From positions 22,681,001 to 22,745,000 of the forward strand of contig OX327706.1 of the NCBI GenBank assembly GCA_946807835.1: 64,000 nucleotides of DNA. Direction: 5' to 3'. Shown here one piece after another: positions 50,273 to 62,706 of the stretch. Position 1 is the first letter of the stretch. Every line of letters begins with the position of its first letter. The stretch comes from Ailanthus altissimus. Lineage: Eukaryota > Streptophyta > Magnoliopsida > Sapindales > Simaroubaceae. Made by a program: the position numbers and the translations under genes. The notes beneath the pieces were generated by a model. It was not told the DNA's origin. It did no database searches and was given only the letters and a program-made list of their open reading frames with translations.

Positions 50273-51204
50273 GTACCCATTAAACAATAAAAAATAACAA
50301 CAAACACTTCTTTAAATTGTGAGATTTCATCAATTGAATTTTGTTCAGTTTGATGATAGACAGTAAATATATCATTTTTAATTGTATTTTTTGGAACATA
50401 AAAGTTGGATTGAACATATCATCTTCAGCAAATGAGAGAAATTGTTTACTAGTTGCAATGAATGTAGTCAATTTATTATGCATGGATTGCTGATTATATT
50501 TGAATCTAAAAATATTTTTTATAAGGAAATTTTGGGCAAATTTAGATTGAGGTGGATCTTTTGGACAATGTCTGTGCATACATGATTTGACATGCCGATT
50601 CAAATGTCTAATACTACCTAAAGTTTTAAGATCTAAAATTTTATTACAAAATTTACGTACAACTTTGTTTTTCAATTTTTCAAAAAAATATACGACTCTC
50701 CAGTTTGAAATAATTTTAAACATTTGATATTCAATCTCTTTTTAATTTTTTTAAAAATTTTTAATATATTCAGTTGTAGAAGCAGATTGACTACTTGAAA
50801 AAGTTAAAAATTTTATTTGTGATAGTTGGCATATTTTTTTTTCACTTTCATTACTCTTAATATTAAAAAAAAATTATTATTGACATTGTGTTTAAAATTT
50901 AAAATTAATTTTAAAGAATGAGAGATTTGAGAGAGTTTTTGTGGCTTAAAATGGCACCCCATGATGTCATTTTATAGACCACAAAATAGATTATTGATAC
51001 TCTTATCTTTAAATTTTTTAAAAAAATAAAAGTTGATCAATGGGTACAATATATTAAAAAAAAAAAATTGTGGCAGGGCAAGTAACTCTTTTATAAAAAT
51101 AAAATTTTTATTTTTAACCTATTGAACTTGCACGCTGGTACAATAACAACCCGTGTTGGGTCAATTTTTTTAAAATAAATATGTTTAAACTGTATTTTCA
51201 TATT
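50273..51204. repeat. Tandem repeat unit 2 inside the hAT relic
   Basis: A 932-bp direct copy of unit 1, starting GTACCCATTAAACAAT. It carries the second transposase fragment and a second copy of the right terminal sequence. GTAC recurs right after it at 51205-51208. Confidence 0.8.
50280..50723 (-). pseudogene. hAT transposase fragment, copy 2
   Basis: Paralogous to 49235-49678 with a longer N-terminus: VRKFCNKILDLKTLGSIRHL then NRHVKSCMHRHCPKDPPQSK, the C-terminal half of a BED finger. A deletion (about 20 bp) after SFAEDD shifts the frame, and the copy stops at the unit junction. Confidence 0.75.
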
Positions 51205-52187
51205 GTACTGGTCCAAATATAGCAACCCACTTGAACTGATATTTTGTAGGCTCTATTAATTCGACAGTAGCTACCTCTAATAATGAGAATTTAAGTGATG
51301 GTCATTTACTTTGCAATTAAAATATTAATATATTATTTAAGAATATAATCACGACGTTTTCATTAATAATTCTACTTAATAAAATTTAACTGCTATTCTC
51401 TACCACGCGTCTGAGGAATATTAGTCTAAATTGATATTTTCAAATATAAAAAATATGTTCCATACATTTTGTGACACGTCTGTGGAATATGTCAGTTCCG
51501 AATCAATGAGTCTAGGGTTTATAGGGGAGCTACAGTACAGCTAGTGATAACACAGGACACTGGTAGATGGGAAGGAGGCAAAGCAACGCAATCAGCAATT
51601 GAGTTTCTACGATGATCTCTTTACGCCTCGTTTGCAGATTTGATAGCAAACTAACACTTACACTTGCAAGGAAAAATATAATATTAAAATGAAAAAGACA
51701 CCTATTATTATTATTATTATTAGAGATAAAGGCACATAAATTTCAAATTTTTAATATAAAGAATAATTTTTTAAAAAAATTATTCAAAAAAAACCTTTTT
51801 AGCAACAATGACAACAGAATTTTAATTTATTATTAATATTATTATATTTAAAATTTTATAATTTATACACTGATAATATTGTTTCATTAAAAAAAGTATA
51901 AAAAAAATAAAATTTTGATCAAAAAGAAATTTTTTACTAAAATAAATATTTTAAAATAATTTAAAAAATAAGTGATGAAAATATCTTTTAAATCAAAATT
52001 TGGATCTAATTTTTTTCCCCTTATTATTATTATGAATATTATTTAAGGTTGTTGCAAATATATTATTCACCCAGCCTCAGGAGTAATACACAGTCTCATG
52101 TCAATTGTCATCTCAACCAGAGACAAAATTCAACAACCTTCTTCAATTTCATGACACTGTCACATCGGAGGTTTACACAAGGAGAAT
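51205..52187. other. Intergenic spacer
   Basis: AT-rich DNA with a TTATTATTATTATTATT microsatellite near 51702-51722. No gene recognised. Confidence 0.5.
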
Positions 52188-52421
52188 GAGTAATGTTAGC
52201 ATCTATTCTATGTTTTAAAATGTTTCGTGTTAAATAAATATTAAAGAGTGAAATAATATATATTTTAAAATTATTTATTATATTAAATATTTATTTAATA
52301 TATTATAATTTAAGATAATTTTTAAAATTTATTTATTATATTATTTTTATTTAACAATTATTTGATATTTTATTAAAATTTTAAAATTTTTTATTTAAAT
52401 TTAAAATATTTAACATTACTC
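52188..52421. mobile_element. MITE with GAGTAATGTTA inverted ends
   Basis: Starts GAGTAATGTTA and ends TAACATTACTC, an 11-bp perfect terminal inverted repeat; about 234 bp. The interior is AT-rich and partly self-complementary. A TSD was not clear. A related, more decayed copy lies at about 59047-59222. Confidence 0.6.
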
Positions 52422-53400
52422 TTAATTTTAATTATATTATCACTCTTTTTACTTAATTTTAAAAAATAAAAATATTTTTATTATTTAAATAATTAAAATA
52501 TTCTTAAAAGATAAAATATTCTTAAAAGATAAAATATTTTCATTCTTTAAATTAAATAAAAATAATATAATTAAAATGTAATTTATGCAAACCTCGATAG
52601 CTAACCGCGTTATATCCCCACAACTGCCTCGTACTTAACGTCCTTGATTTCATCACCAGTGCCGTTTGCTATTTTCTTCACACAATTGATTGAGACTTGA
52701 GAGAGGGATTAATTAATTAATTTCTTTTTAAAAAAAATAAAAAAATGATTTATAATATAAAAGAATCTGTAATGTGTGATAGGAACACGTAAAGTAATAT
52801 GATCAATCAGATCACAACCCTAGGCCTAGTGTTTGTGTTTTCGTGGAGACCTTAAATGTGAAAATGGTCTTACATGATAAAACAAAAAAGAGTTGGATTA
52901 TCATAGCCATCTTCATTCCTCAAATTTTGTCACTTACAAGGCAAAAAAAATCCGAAATATAATTCAAACTAAAGTCATTCTTCTGTAAAAGCAGATGTTT
53001 AGTACAAATGTTTCATTTTTTTTGAGCATGTTTCAAGTGTTTGAAGTTTATTAAGGAATATACCTTATAAAATAAAAAATACGACAAAATTTACAATATT
53101 AACAAAAAACTAGAAATATATTAATGAGAAATGGAAAAATTCTTACATCTACTTAAAAAGTGATAAAACTGTATCACACATCTAGATGTGCAATAATTTA
53201 TCCTCAAACTTTACTACAAAATCCCAGGTTGCAGGGCATTGTATCTCTTCTTCCTTTTGGCATATTCAAAATTCATCCGCATCACATTCCAATTTGCAAG
53301 CAAAATCCTTTCGGACAATCAGGTGTTGGGAATTTTGACTCTGGTTTCGAAACTAAACTCAAAGTTCCGAGAAAAAGGAACCAACTTAACCACCAGAAAC
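52422..53400. other. Spacer and probable 3' UTR of the Misato-like gene
   Basis: AT-rich sequence. The part from about 53150 to 53400 is less AT-rich and is likely 3' UTR of the minus-strand Misato-like gene. Confidence 0.45.
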
Positions 53401-56400
53401 TTAATCTGAATCCGAGGAAAATTCTGAACGAGGATTTAATGCTGAAACCATCTTTAACAGTGACTCTCCTATGTCATCTAATTCATCCTTTCCGAATCCC
53501 CAACTTCTGACTAGCTCAGCCCCCAGAGCGCCTCGCTGCAATCCAAATCTACGAAGGTTTCCCAACCTATTCTCTAAAAATGGCAAAATAGCGCTGCTTG
53601 AACGCAGTCTCACTGCCATGGGTATCGAATGGACATCAAGTGATCCCCTTGGTGCAGAACCTGAAATTGGACTGCTCAATAGCTCACCGTGTTGTCCAAC
53701 AAGATTCCCGAAAATTGAAGGAAATGGCAAGGGTATGGGAAGAGGACAGCGAGCAGCTGATAGATGACAAAACATTGGCCTTGTTATTGCATTCTCATAA
53801 AGATCATGAACTGTATCCTTCACTTCTGAAATTGAAGCATGATGACCATCTGCAGTACAAAGCAGTGAGTTAGAAACAAGTATGCATTAGTTCTCATAAA
53901 CCAGAAAATGCATAGAAAATCAGAATCAGCTTAATCATTGAAGATGCAAATAAGCAAACAGACGTGGAGAGAATGATTCATGAAAAAACTGTAATCAAAG
54001 CATGGTTAACAATATCTATCGCTCTTAATTTTTCCTAGAAACTCACTTTTTGTTTATCTTTTTCCTTGGATGATAATTCTTTCCATAAGCACCAAGTATC
54101 TCTCCCATTTGGAAAAGCTGTCCTCACTAAGAAGCTATATCCACAGCCCAAATAGAAAATGTAACTTAGTTTACCATCTGAACCATTCAAATGGGGAATC
54201 TCCCAACTGTCATAAGGGGCAGATCTACAAATATTAAACCGGACAAGTCTGTGCAATTTTGATACAAATAGTAATATCATGGGAATATCATAAGTAGATA
54301 CTGATTCATAACATTTAATATTAAATAACAGAAAACTCCCCAACAATAATGCCCCTGGTTTCCAACTATCCTTTAAGACTTAAATTGTCATAGAATGATA
54401 TGTAAAGAGCACCCCAACTGAATCATGAGTTCATGGAAGTTTCTGGATATTCTTCTCTATATCTTTTTCCTCATGACTTCATTAAGCCTGACTAATATCT
54501 CAATCATTCAACTAGTCTATAAGCAGTGACAACAATCACAAGACCTTGCTAATTTCTTTGACATTTAACTTCAGAAGAAATTCTAAATTCCCTCGGTGAT
54601 TACTTTGGGATAACTAATTACTGCCATAAAATACGCAGTTGTAATGTGTTAAAAGTTGCCTAGCAAGCAAACATGCATGTGAGCATGTGAGAGAGAAAGA
54701 GAATGGGTGATAATAAACCACTTCGTAACCTAACCAGGCTTGATATCCACATTATAAGCAAATTGATATTTATTAGTTAGTGATGGGTAGGGTCATCAGA
54801 AATATAAATAGTAGTTTGTTTCATATAAATTGTTAAAGACAATCATGCAGACCAAGGAAAAAAAATCATAAACTAAACATGGAGATTTTAAATAATACCT
54901 GAACCAAGTGCTCCATGAACAATCATAGATTCCACTGCCTGCAAGTCCTCCACATCCTCTGCTACCTCTGGCGTCAATGGCTGCAGACTCCCCAACAAAG
55001 ATTGCTCAGCCTGTTTACCTGGATTTTACACTACAACTGGTTAAAACCAGTGCGTATCAGTAAAGAGTCTGAAATGTAAGCCACTGACACAATACCAGTC
55101 AAAGCCGGCGATGGCATTGCAACATCCAAAATAGCCACCATATTCTGCCTTGCTTGCCCTGCTAACATTTGTACAAAACCATTAACATCCACAGCACCAT
55201 AAATATCACAAGAATCTGCAGTGGGCCCGACTGGCTCCATTCGGAAAGGAAGAGTTGTGGAGTGTAGGGCAGCAGCATAAACTGCACTGCAGTGGTAAGG
55301 CTTCTCATCTTTGATTTGGAGGAGTGCTGACGCTTTACCTTAAAAAATAAAGAAGAAAATTAGTCCAAAAAAAGAAGAAATAAGGACTAACCATATGGAA
55401 GCTATCCCTAAGAATTTAAAAACTGAAGAGTTGACAATGGCCTAACATGAGTAATACAAACTAGTTAATCATGATTACATTACTAACATTGAAATATATT
55501 GCAATACACACGGAGGACACTCTGCACACACATTCTCAAACATTTTGAAAAGTGCATCTACCACACTGATCAAAGAGACAACTATTATACAACAAACTAA
55601 ATTCCAAAAAATGCTTTAAACCTGGATCAACAAGTGACAATGCTAAAAAGATGCAGGGTATTGCATATGGAAAGCTAAAAAATCATATTAAATAATGTAT
55701 TCATCAAACAAAATATTGCTTACTTTCACTCAAGAAGGGTAATCCAACTGGTACAATCAATTTCGAGAAGGACACTAATCTTGAAAATGAAACTGCATCA
55801 TGAAGTTCCCTGAACATTTTCTGCTTCTGGCTCTTGAGATTTACATGAGAACCAGGACTGCTGACAGCATAGAGTAACACTGGAGTGTTTGTGTATTCAT
55901 CAGCAATATTCTCCAGAAACTCAGCAGCTACAGCGGAAAAACCTCCTGAGTCGTCAACAATAAATTGAAAACCCTGTAAAAATCACCCAATATTCAGAAG
56001 TATCAAGGCAAATCCGAAATATTACTGATTCCCCATGGAATGGTGCACACGGTATCTAGGCAGTTTTCCGAGCCAAACCTTCATCCTTCGCATCAAAATA
56101 ATCATTGCATACACATGAAACATATATTAACTAAGTGATCAACATATGATATGTTCTCAACCAGGACACCATGTCGAGAAAATAAAGAACATTTAATTAA
56201 TAGTAGACAGACCTTTATGCATTGCCCAGGACTACACATGCTATTCACTGGCCTAACTGGATCATCTACAAACAGGCTTACAAAGATCTTTTTGAAAGAT
56301 CCATCATAAAAAGATAAGTGATTGAGGACAGAAAAAGATATCAGGTTCAATTATATATTAACACAATTGCTTACGATCAAAAAAGGGTGTCCCTATATAG

Positions 56401-58645
56401 AAAATGGACTGGATAATCAGTTGCAAATCTACATGACTCCGAAGTTCAAGGGGCTTGAGAAAGCCATTACCAATCTTCACTTACTTCAGTTTATGTAGAT
56501 GGTTAGTGGATTTGGTAATGGGGTGAAACCAAACAAAAGGATACGAGTTAAATCTCCCATGAATTCCTATGACCAAATCACAATAAAAGCTAAAACGTCT
56601 AATAAAATATACCTGAATATGATCACACTCTTCCACGAAAAAACGAAGCCTCTCACATATTTCTTCTCCTCTGAAACCCCCAGAGAAAGCATCCCTTCCA
56701 ATTCCATAATTGTCAAAATCCTGAACATCCATCCATAATCCACTTAACTCATACAAACTCTGTGGATGATAGTGGACTTTTGAGAAATCTGTCCAAAACT
56801 GGACACTATTATCTAAGCATTCAACTACATCCTTATCTTGTATCTCTCTTTGAGGTTCATTCTTCCCACTGTTGGTACCGTTTATCATACTGAAGTTCTC
56901 CTGCTCTTCCTCATACAAACTTTGCAAGAACAAGTTCCTTTTACGAGGTTCAGAAGCATGAGTGGAAACACTACCAGTCCTGTACATTGGTCTACATACA
57001 TTCAATTCATTTAAATGCCACAACATAATACATGAGCACATTTGGCCACACAAGTGCATATACAGACAAGTTTGACAACACTTTTATCATTCAAGTCCAC
57101 AATATAGTATTTTAAATTTCTGTCTTTGTTGAAATTTTAAGGAATCCATTAAAAATTAAAAAAATTGAACCACAAATTGAGCTGCAAAAGGTTAGTACAT
57201 AGTGACATAGATGACATAAACCCATACTTATAGTTTTTGCGGAAGTACACAAATTACAGGAACAAATGATATAGACACACAAATGCAGAAGTTAGCAGCA
57301 TGTCTGCACACAAAAATGGTTGACATGCGCATCAAAATTGTGATATACAGTGCCCCAATTGTGCACATTGCATGTAGAAACATATTAGGGTAAGAATCTA
57401 AGACACCAAAATTTATGATTTTGACATTACAGACATCCTTGTTGAGCCCAACGGGAGAATGGCCTCAAAGTATGAATAACTATAAAATATATATGCAGAG
57501 AGAACAAGGCATTTGGAACTCCCCATGTGTGGACTGAAAGGCTGGTGAAAATGGTAAAACATATTGTCAAAAGCAACAAAACCATTTCATCAAAATATTA
57601 ATCTCAAATTATAGTGTTCATTCTTTTAAATTGTTAATTGCACTATTTAAAGAATCAGTGCTAATATTTTTTTCATTTCCCCATTTTGGTCTGGAAACAG
57701 TTAGAAGACATTAATGTAAGATAGTTAAATTAAAATTCTCACCAAGTGACAACATCTGATGGCCCAGCGGAACTCTGGTTATACATTGTACCACGTGAAC
57801 TCATAGATCCAAGGGATCCTACAATTGAAAAAACTTAAATTTATAAATCCACAAAAGGAAAGGACAATGCAACATCACAGTAAAGGAACAATATTCATGA
57901 TAAGGTCCTGGATGATATAACCCATTAGCTTTTGTTGACACATGCAAAGATTTTAACTCATTTGAGTTCCATACCATGTCAATAGTAAAAAGTACATCCC
58001 AATCCCATAAAGCAAAGCACACTAAAAACATGATTTTATCACCAAGGTGGATGGATAAATGAAGTACCTTGAAAGTCGACTGAAACTAGTCGGGGAGTAT
58101 AAGTAGGACTGCCCTGCACATTTGATATCAAAACATCAATTCGAATGCTTTCTGGAGAAGCACTTAAAAGCCCCTTGTAATAACCATTTTGTGCTTTTGC
58201 AAATTGTTTTCTTACGCACTTCACCTTAACAAGGTTTAAAGGCGGCAAAAAAAAAACAAAAACAAAAACAAAACAACTATAAAGACATATTTTCTAGGCC
58301 AAAAAGCTTCACCTGTTGGGTCTCACCAGTGCGGTAAAGAACGTCCATGTTTAGACAGTGATTCTTAAAGACTGGATCACCATCGGGATCCGAAGCCAGA
58401 CCAAGTAACTCATCCTTCAGCATCAAAACACATAATCAGGACACTTTCTATTAAAGCACGTGCATAATACACTTTTCACTAATAAACAGAGATAATTAAG
58501 CTACAAAGGCATAGATATTCAATCATTTGCAACAAAATTACTTTTTTTTTAAAGGTTTGTGAGCAAGTTGTACCTGGAAGTTCCAGAAATGAGAGCCAAC
58601 AAAGTTTGCAAAACCTCCAACTTGAACAGTCACAATTTCTCTCAT
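53401..58645 (-). CDS. Misato/DML1-like tubulin-superfamily protein
   Basis: Nine coding exons on the minus strand: 58645-58574, 58414-58313, 58113-58068, 57818-57743, 56979-56613, 55973-55724, 55338-55096, 55018-54899, 53849-53401. Phases agree and give 574 aa, near the family's 560-570. The N-terminus MREIVTVQVGGFANFVGSHF plus DVLYRTGETQQ and TYTPRLVSVDFQG is the Misato segment II signature (residues about 1-75). YEEEQ...FWTDFSKVHYHPQSLYEL (about 115-170) and EEICERLRFFVEECDHIQ-GFQFIVDDSGGFSAVAAEFL (about 204-240) are the tubulin-like domain. The C-terminus has PLPIPLPFPSIFGN and LRRFGLQ. DML1/MSTO1 proteins affect mitochondrial distribution and genome inheritance in yeast and animals; the plant role is little known. 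Exon 3 uses the acceptor at 58113, because family sequences have nothing like the upstream open frame reaching 58224. Same family as Arabidopsis At4g37190 (from memory). Confidence 0.88.
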
Positions 58646-59046
58646 AATTACCTTCTAACAACGTAAGTATCCCTTGATAAATATTCCGGCAAATTCAACT
58701 AGTAGCGAAAAGGCAAGATTTTTGTTTATATTGAGTTTAAATGTGTAATGAAATTATGACGGTGCAGTTTGATCTTCGAGCCTTTGAGAAAGGCCGCCTG
58801 TCGCGGGGAAGCAAGGAGGAGTTCTCCGTCGTCGTTTTGGGAAGCAAACGAGTAGGGTTCCAAAGAATTTTGGGGGAAGAAAGATTTTATTATGGGTCAT
58901 GTAAATAATTAATGGGACAGTCTGGAATAACGGCCCGTGCTCTAGGGAAATGGGCTTACATGTTCAAATGTCTGGCCCAGTGCTGAACAAAATTTTCGAC
59001 TTTTGTAGTTTGAATTTTGATTGAATTAGATAATTCAATTAAATAA
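58646..59046 (-). promoter_or_regulatory. 5' UTR and promoter of the Misato-like gene
   Basis: The first ~230 bases upstream of the ATG are GC-richer with CpG-rich stretches (about 58790-58860), as expected for a housekeeping leader. Beyond this the DNA becomes AT-rich. Confidence 0.4.
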
Positions 59047-59222
59047 TGAGTAATGCTTTACTATTTAAACAATATTTTAAATTTTTTATATTGATGTGTT
59101 AATTAATTATTAAGTGATAAAATAGTATAAATTTTAAAATCATTTATTATATTATTTTATTATCTAATAATTACTTAACATATTATTTAATATTAAAATT
59201 TTTAAATATTATTTAAAAAATA
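59047..59222. mobile_element. Decayed MITE related to 52188-52421
   Basis: Starts GAGTAATGCTTTACT and ends near TAACATTAAT, with a similar AT-rich interior (AATTATTAAGTGATAAAATA). The ends are imperfect. Confidence 0.4.
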
Positions 59223-59516
59223 TAACATTAATTTTAAATAACTACTTTAAGAAGATAGTCTTTGATGTTTAATGCCCCAAATAATAGATTACAAAACTTT
59301 ACGTTTTATATTATAATTGTCTATGTTTCCATTGTATTTACAATATATATATTAATAAATTTGTGTCTATGTATACAAATAATAATAAAATTATTAATAT
59401 TTAAAACAATAACGAGTAAAGGTGATATGTAATTAAATAGTGATATGATGATGCGGTGAAGCGATGTTGGTATCATTAGGCACTAACCTAAGACTTTATT
59501 GAAAATTCTTTAAATA

Positions 59517-60325
59517 TGTTAAAAAATTAATAATTTAATAAATTTGGTTGGACAAAAATTGAAATGTATATCAAAGTGGAGAGTCGCAAAAATTCTAAAA
59601 TATGTGAAACACGTATAGAGAAGTTTAGAACGTGTGAGACACGAAAGAGGAAGTGAAATGGGACTCGAAGACGCAAAAGAAACGAAAAAAAATATAGGAG
59701 GTGCCAACAGGGCTGAGCGTTGCAGCGCCCAAACCAGAAGCCTAGAGCTGCGACGATGGGCGCGACAATGGCCAATGCCGTGATGTCCGTTTTTTATCCA
59801 GATTTTAAGTTTTGAAAAGTTTTAGACTTTTAAAATAAGTGAACTCTTACTTTAACAGGGAATAGGATTAGTAAGCACGAAATATATCATATATAAACAC
59901 TAGTAAAACCATTTATTTCAGATTAACCATTAAGAGAGACTCTAAAAGAGTGGAAGAATTGGGTAGACACTAAGTGCTTGTGTGCGCTAAGGTGGAACCG
60001 TCGTTTGGGTGTTCATTGCTCGTGGTAGAGTAAGGGTTTACTAAACATTAGGTCATTTTGAGGGTTCTTCATTGGGTTTTCCTTGTAAAATCTCTAGGGA
60101 GTTAATAAGAGAGACTAGGATCCTTGAATCCATCGTGGACGTAGATAATTGGTCAAACTACGTAAGATTATGTTGTGATCTTTTATATTCTACTTTGGAT
60201 TCTTGCTATTTTACTTGATTAACAGGTTATTCTGTTGCGTAAGGAGGTTAGGGTTCTAGGTTGAACTTGAGGTTCTTCGCTTCAACTTAATCTCAAGAGG
60301 GAGAAGGGCATTCCCTCACTCAACA
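59517..60325 (+). repeat. 5' LTR of the deleted Copia element
   Basis: Aligns with 61787-62706: GTGAAACACGTATAGAGAAG / GTGAAACACGTATGGAGAAG, GGGACTCGAAGACGC, AAAATAAGTGAACTCTTACT, TGTTCATTGCTCGTGGTAGA. It is about 110 bp shorter because a GC-rich repeat region (59712-59780) is contracted. Confidence 0.82.
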
Positions 60326-60328
60326 AAC

Positions 60329-60340
60329 TGGTATCAGAGC
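60329..60340 (+). other. Copia primer-binding site (tRNA-iMet)
   Basis: TGGTATCAGAGC, an exact match to the canonical plant Copia primer-binding site, lies 3 bases after the LTR end. Confidence 0.9.
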
Positions 60341-60377
60341 TAAAGGTTCGATAATACACACTTGGGGTATTTAAACC

Positions 60378-61640
60378 ATGACTACAATTAAGCAAGAAAT
60401 AGATAAGTTCAATGGGATGAATGACTTCAATCTTTAGAAAAAGAAGGTTATGGTTCTACTAGTAAAGGAATGGCTAAACTCAACCTTGGAGGAAGCCAGC
60501 TCCTCAACTAACGATGAGACGACAACCTCAAAATTCAGGCAAAAAGATTGGGACACGATTCAGAAAAAGGCTTACAGTACTATAATCCTAGCGTTGAGCG
60601 ACGAAGTATTAAGGGAAGTTGGTGATGAAGAAACCGTTTTGGGGCTATGAAAGAGACTCGATGCATTATACATGAAGAAGTCTCTTGCAAATAGACTTCT
60701 TGTGAAAAAGAAACTGCATCAGCTGACAATGCACGATAGATCTTCATTGAGAGCTCACATTGACGAGTTTAATAAGATCATTATAAGTCTTGAGCAATTG
60801 GGCATTAAGACTGAGGATGAAGACAATGTCATTATCCTGTTAAGTTCGTTGCCAAAGAGCTATGAGAGCTTAATGGATACGTTGTTGTATAGTAAGGAGT
60901 CTTTAACGATAATGACGTCAAGGCATCATTGAACTCAAAAGAAGTGACAAAGAGATCTGAGTCCGAGAGTGGAGCAACATTGTTTGCATAAGGAAGGAAG
61001 AGCAACCAATCAAGTAGGAGATCCAAGAAGTGTTTCCTTTGTAATAAGGAATGACATTTTGTGAAAGATTGTCCAAAATCAAAAGGCCAATGAAGGTAGG
61101 CTGCAATCGGTATTGAGGAAGATATCGAAGTTGTAAACACATTGGTAGCCTCAAGGAGAAAGTACGCTGGCAAATAATACTAGATTTGAGGTGCAGCATT
61201 CATATGTGTCCCGACATATTGATGTTTACCAGCTATAAAGTTAAGATAGGTAAAGTTCTAATGGGTAATGACATGACTTGTGAGATTATGGGAGTTAGTG
61301 ACATAAGGCTGAGGATGCAAGGTGGAGAAACTAGTGAATTAAATGGTGTAAGGCATGTTCCTTAACTGAGGAGGAACTTGATATCCCTAGGCAAGCTCGA
61401 TGAGGAAGGGTATTCGGTTAGAGCGGAAAAAGAAAAACTAAGGGTAGAAAAATGACCTATAAGGTTTGATGGTGAGAAGCACAATGAGGGGCTCTATGTG
61501 CTTACTGGGATGGACATGAGTGGCCCAACACGGGATATTGTGGTAATGCAGACCACTAAACAACATCCAAACTTTGCTCACCGAGGTAATGAGGGTCGAA
61601 AATGAGTGCAATGCATCCATATCCTATGTAAGGTGCACGA
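60378..61640 (+). pseudogene. Copia gag and partial protease
   Basis: Gag starts ATG at 60378 (MTTIKQEIDKFNGMNDFNL) and is interrupted by TAG at 60435 and TGA at 60648, both where Copia gag usually has Trp. It continues with LYMKKSLANRLLVKKKLHQL and IILLSSLPKSYESLMDTLLY. A frameshift near 60917 leads to the zinc knuckle CFLCNKE-stop-HFVKDC and then a protease-like region (TSYKVKIGKVLMGNDMTCEI) to LRRNLISLGKL. The gag resembles that of the element at 22.6-32.9 kb (LLSSLPKSY...DTLLY). Confidence 0.85.
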
Positions 61641-61786
61641 ATGTCTTTGGAGACCAAAGTTACTAGCCTAGGGAAAGTTAAGTTTTGGTAGAGACTTAAC
61701 TGGACTCAACTATAGGTGATAGAGTATTGGTGTGGATCGGATCTCGAAGTCTTCTTATTTAAAAAAGTTTAAATCAATGAAGGGTT

Positions 61787-62706
61787 TGTTAGAAAGTTTG
61801 TGATTTAACAACTGGGTTGGACAAGAATTGAGATGAATACCAAAGTAGAGAGTCACAAGAAGTCTAGAATATGTGAAACACGTATGGAGAAGTTTAGGAC
61901 GTGTGGGACACGAAGGAAAAAATAAAACGGGACTCGAAGACGCTAAAAAAGTGAAGAAAATGCAGGAAGTGCCACCAGAGCTAAGCGCCGTAACGCCCAA
62001 ACCAAAAGCCCAGCGCCATAGCACTAGGTCCTCAATATCGCGGCGATAGACGCGATGAAGCCCAGTGCCACAAGGCTGGGTCCCCAGTGCTGCGGCGATG
62101 GGTGCGACAATAGCTAGCCCTGCGGCGTCCAGAGATGAGTGCCGCGGCGCCAGAAGCATCAAGATGTCTGTTTTTTTATCCAAATTTCAAGTTTTGGGAA
62201 GTTTTAAACTTTTAAAATAAGTGAACTCTTACTCTAATAAGGAATAAGGTTAATAGGCACGAAATACACCATATATAAACACTTGTAAACTTTTTATTTC
62301 AGATTAACCATTAAGATAGACTCTAAGAGAGGGAAAAAACTGGATAGACACTAAATGCTTGTGTGCGTTAGGGTGGAATCGTCGTTTGAGTGTTCATTGC
62401 TCGTGGTAGAGTAAAGGTTCATTAAACATTAGGTCTTTTTGAGAGTTTTTCGTTGAATTTTCTTTATAAAATTTTTAGAGAGTTAATAAAAGAGGTTAAG
62501 ATCGTTGGATCTACCATGAACGTAAATAATTGATCGAATTATACAAGATTGTGTTGTGATCTTTTATATTATGTTTTAAAATTTTATTATTTTATTTGAT
62601 TAACGATTATTTCAATACATAAAGAAATTAAAATTTTAGATTAAATTTAAATTTTTTTATTTAAAGTTAATTTTAAGAGAAAAAATGATGTTCCTTCAAT
62701 AAAACA
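61787..62706 (+). repeat. 3' LTR of the deleted Copia element
   Basis: About 920 bp, starting TGTTAGAAAG and ending AAAACA, preceded by a purine tract (AATGAAGGG). It carries an expanded GC-rich region at about 61980-62155 (repeated GCGCC / GCGGCG and CCCAGTGC words). The last 200 bases are more AT-rich than in the 5' LTR. Confidence 0.8.

Larger units (their letters stand above)
47445..51204 (-). mobile_element. hAT (RICESLEEPER-like) transposon relic
   Basis: Minus-strand remains of a BED-finger/hAT transposase lie at 49235-49678 and 50280-50723. The left terminal region (47450-47610) has the GC-richer subterminal style of hAT elements ('ggtctagcacggta', 'gtgccaacccacgaca', 'cacgagctcgg'). 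The right terminal regions have 'gctggcacaataacaacccg' followed by TGTTGGGTC. Precise TIRs and TSD were not fixed. The interior 47.6-49.2 kb is too decayed to read. Confidence 0.65.
59517..62706 (+). mobile_element. Internally deleted Copia retrotransposon
   Basis: Direct repeats at about 59517-60325 and 61787-62706 are LTRs (TGTTA...ACA), with an exact primer-binding site right after the first. The 1.46-kb interior has only gag, zinc knuckle, protease-like sequence and a 3' UTR-like tail. Integrase, RT and RNase H are gone. No matching TSD was found. Confidence 0.85.

Noticed and set aside
54035..54346. 103-aa frame within the last Misato intron
   Set aside because: Intronic by the exon model that matches the family; no homology recognised.
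58114..58224. 5' extension of Misato exon 3 to 58224 (open frame with VKCVRKQFAKAQNG)
   Set aside because: Also in frame with an AG acceptor, but the Misato family has TGETQQ followed almost directly by TYTPRLV. The acceptor at 58113 restores this and gives a normal protein length.
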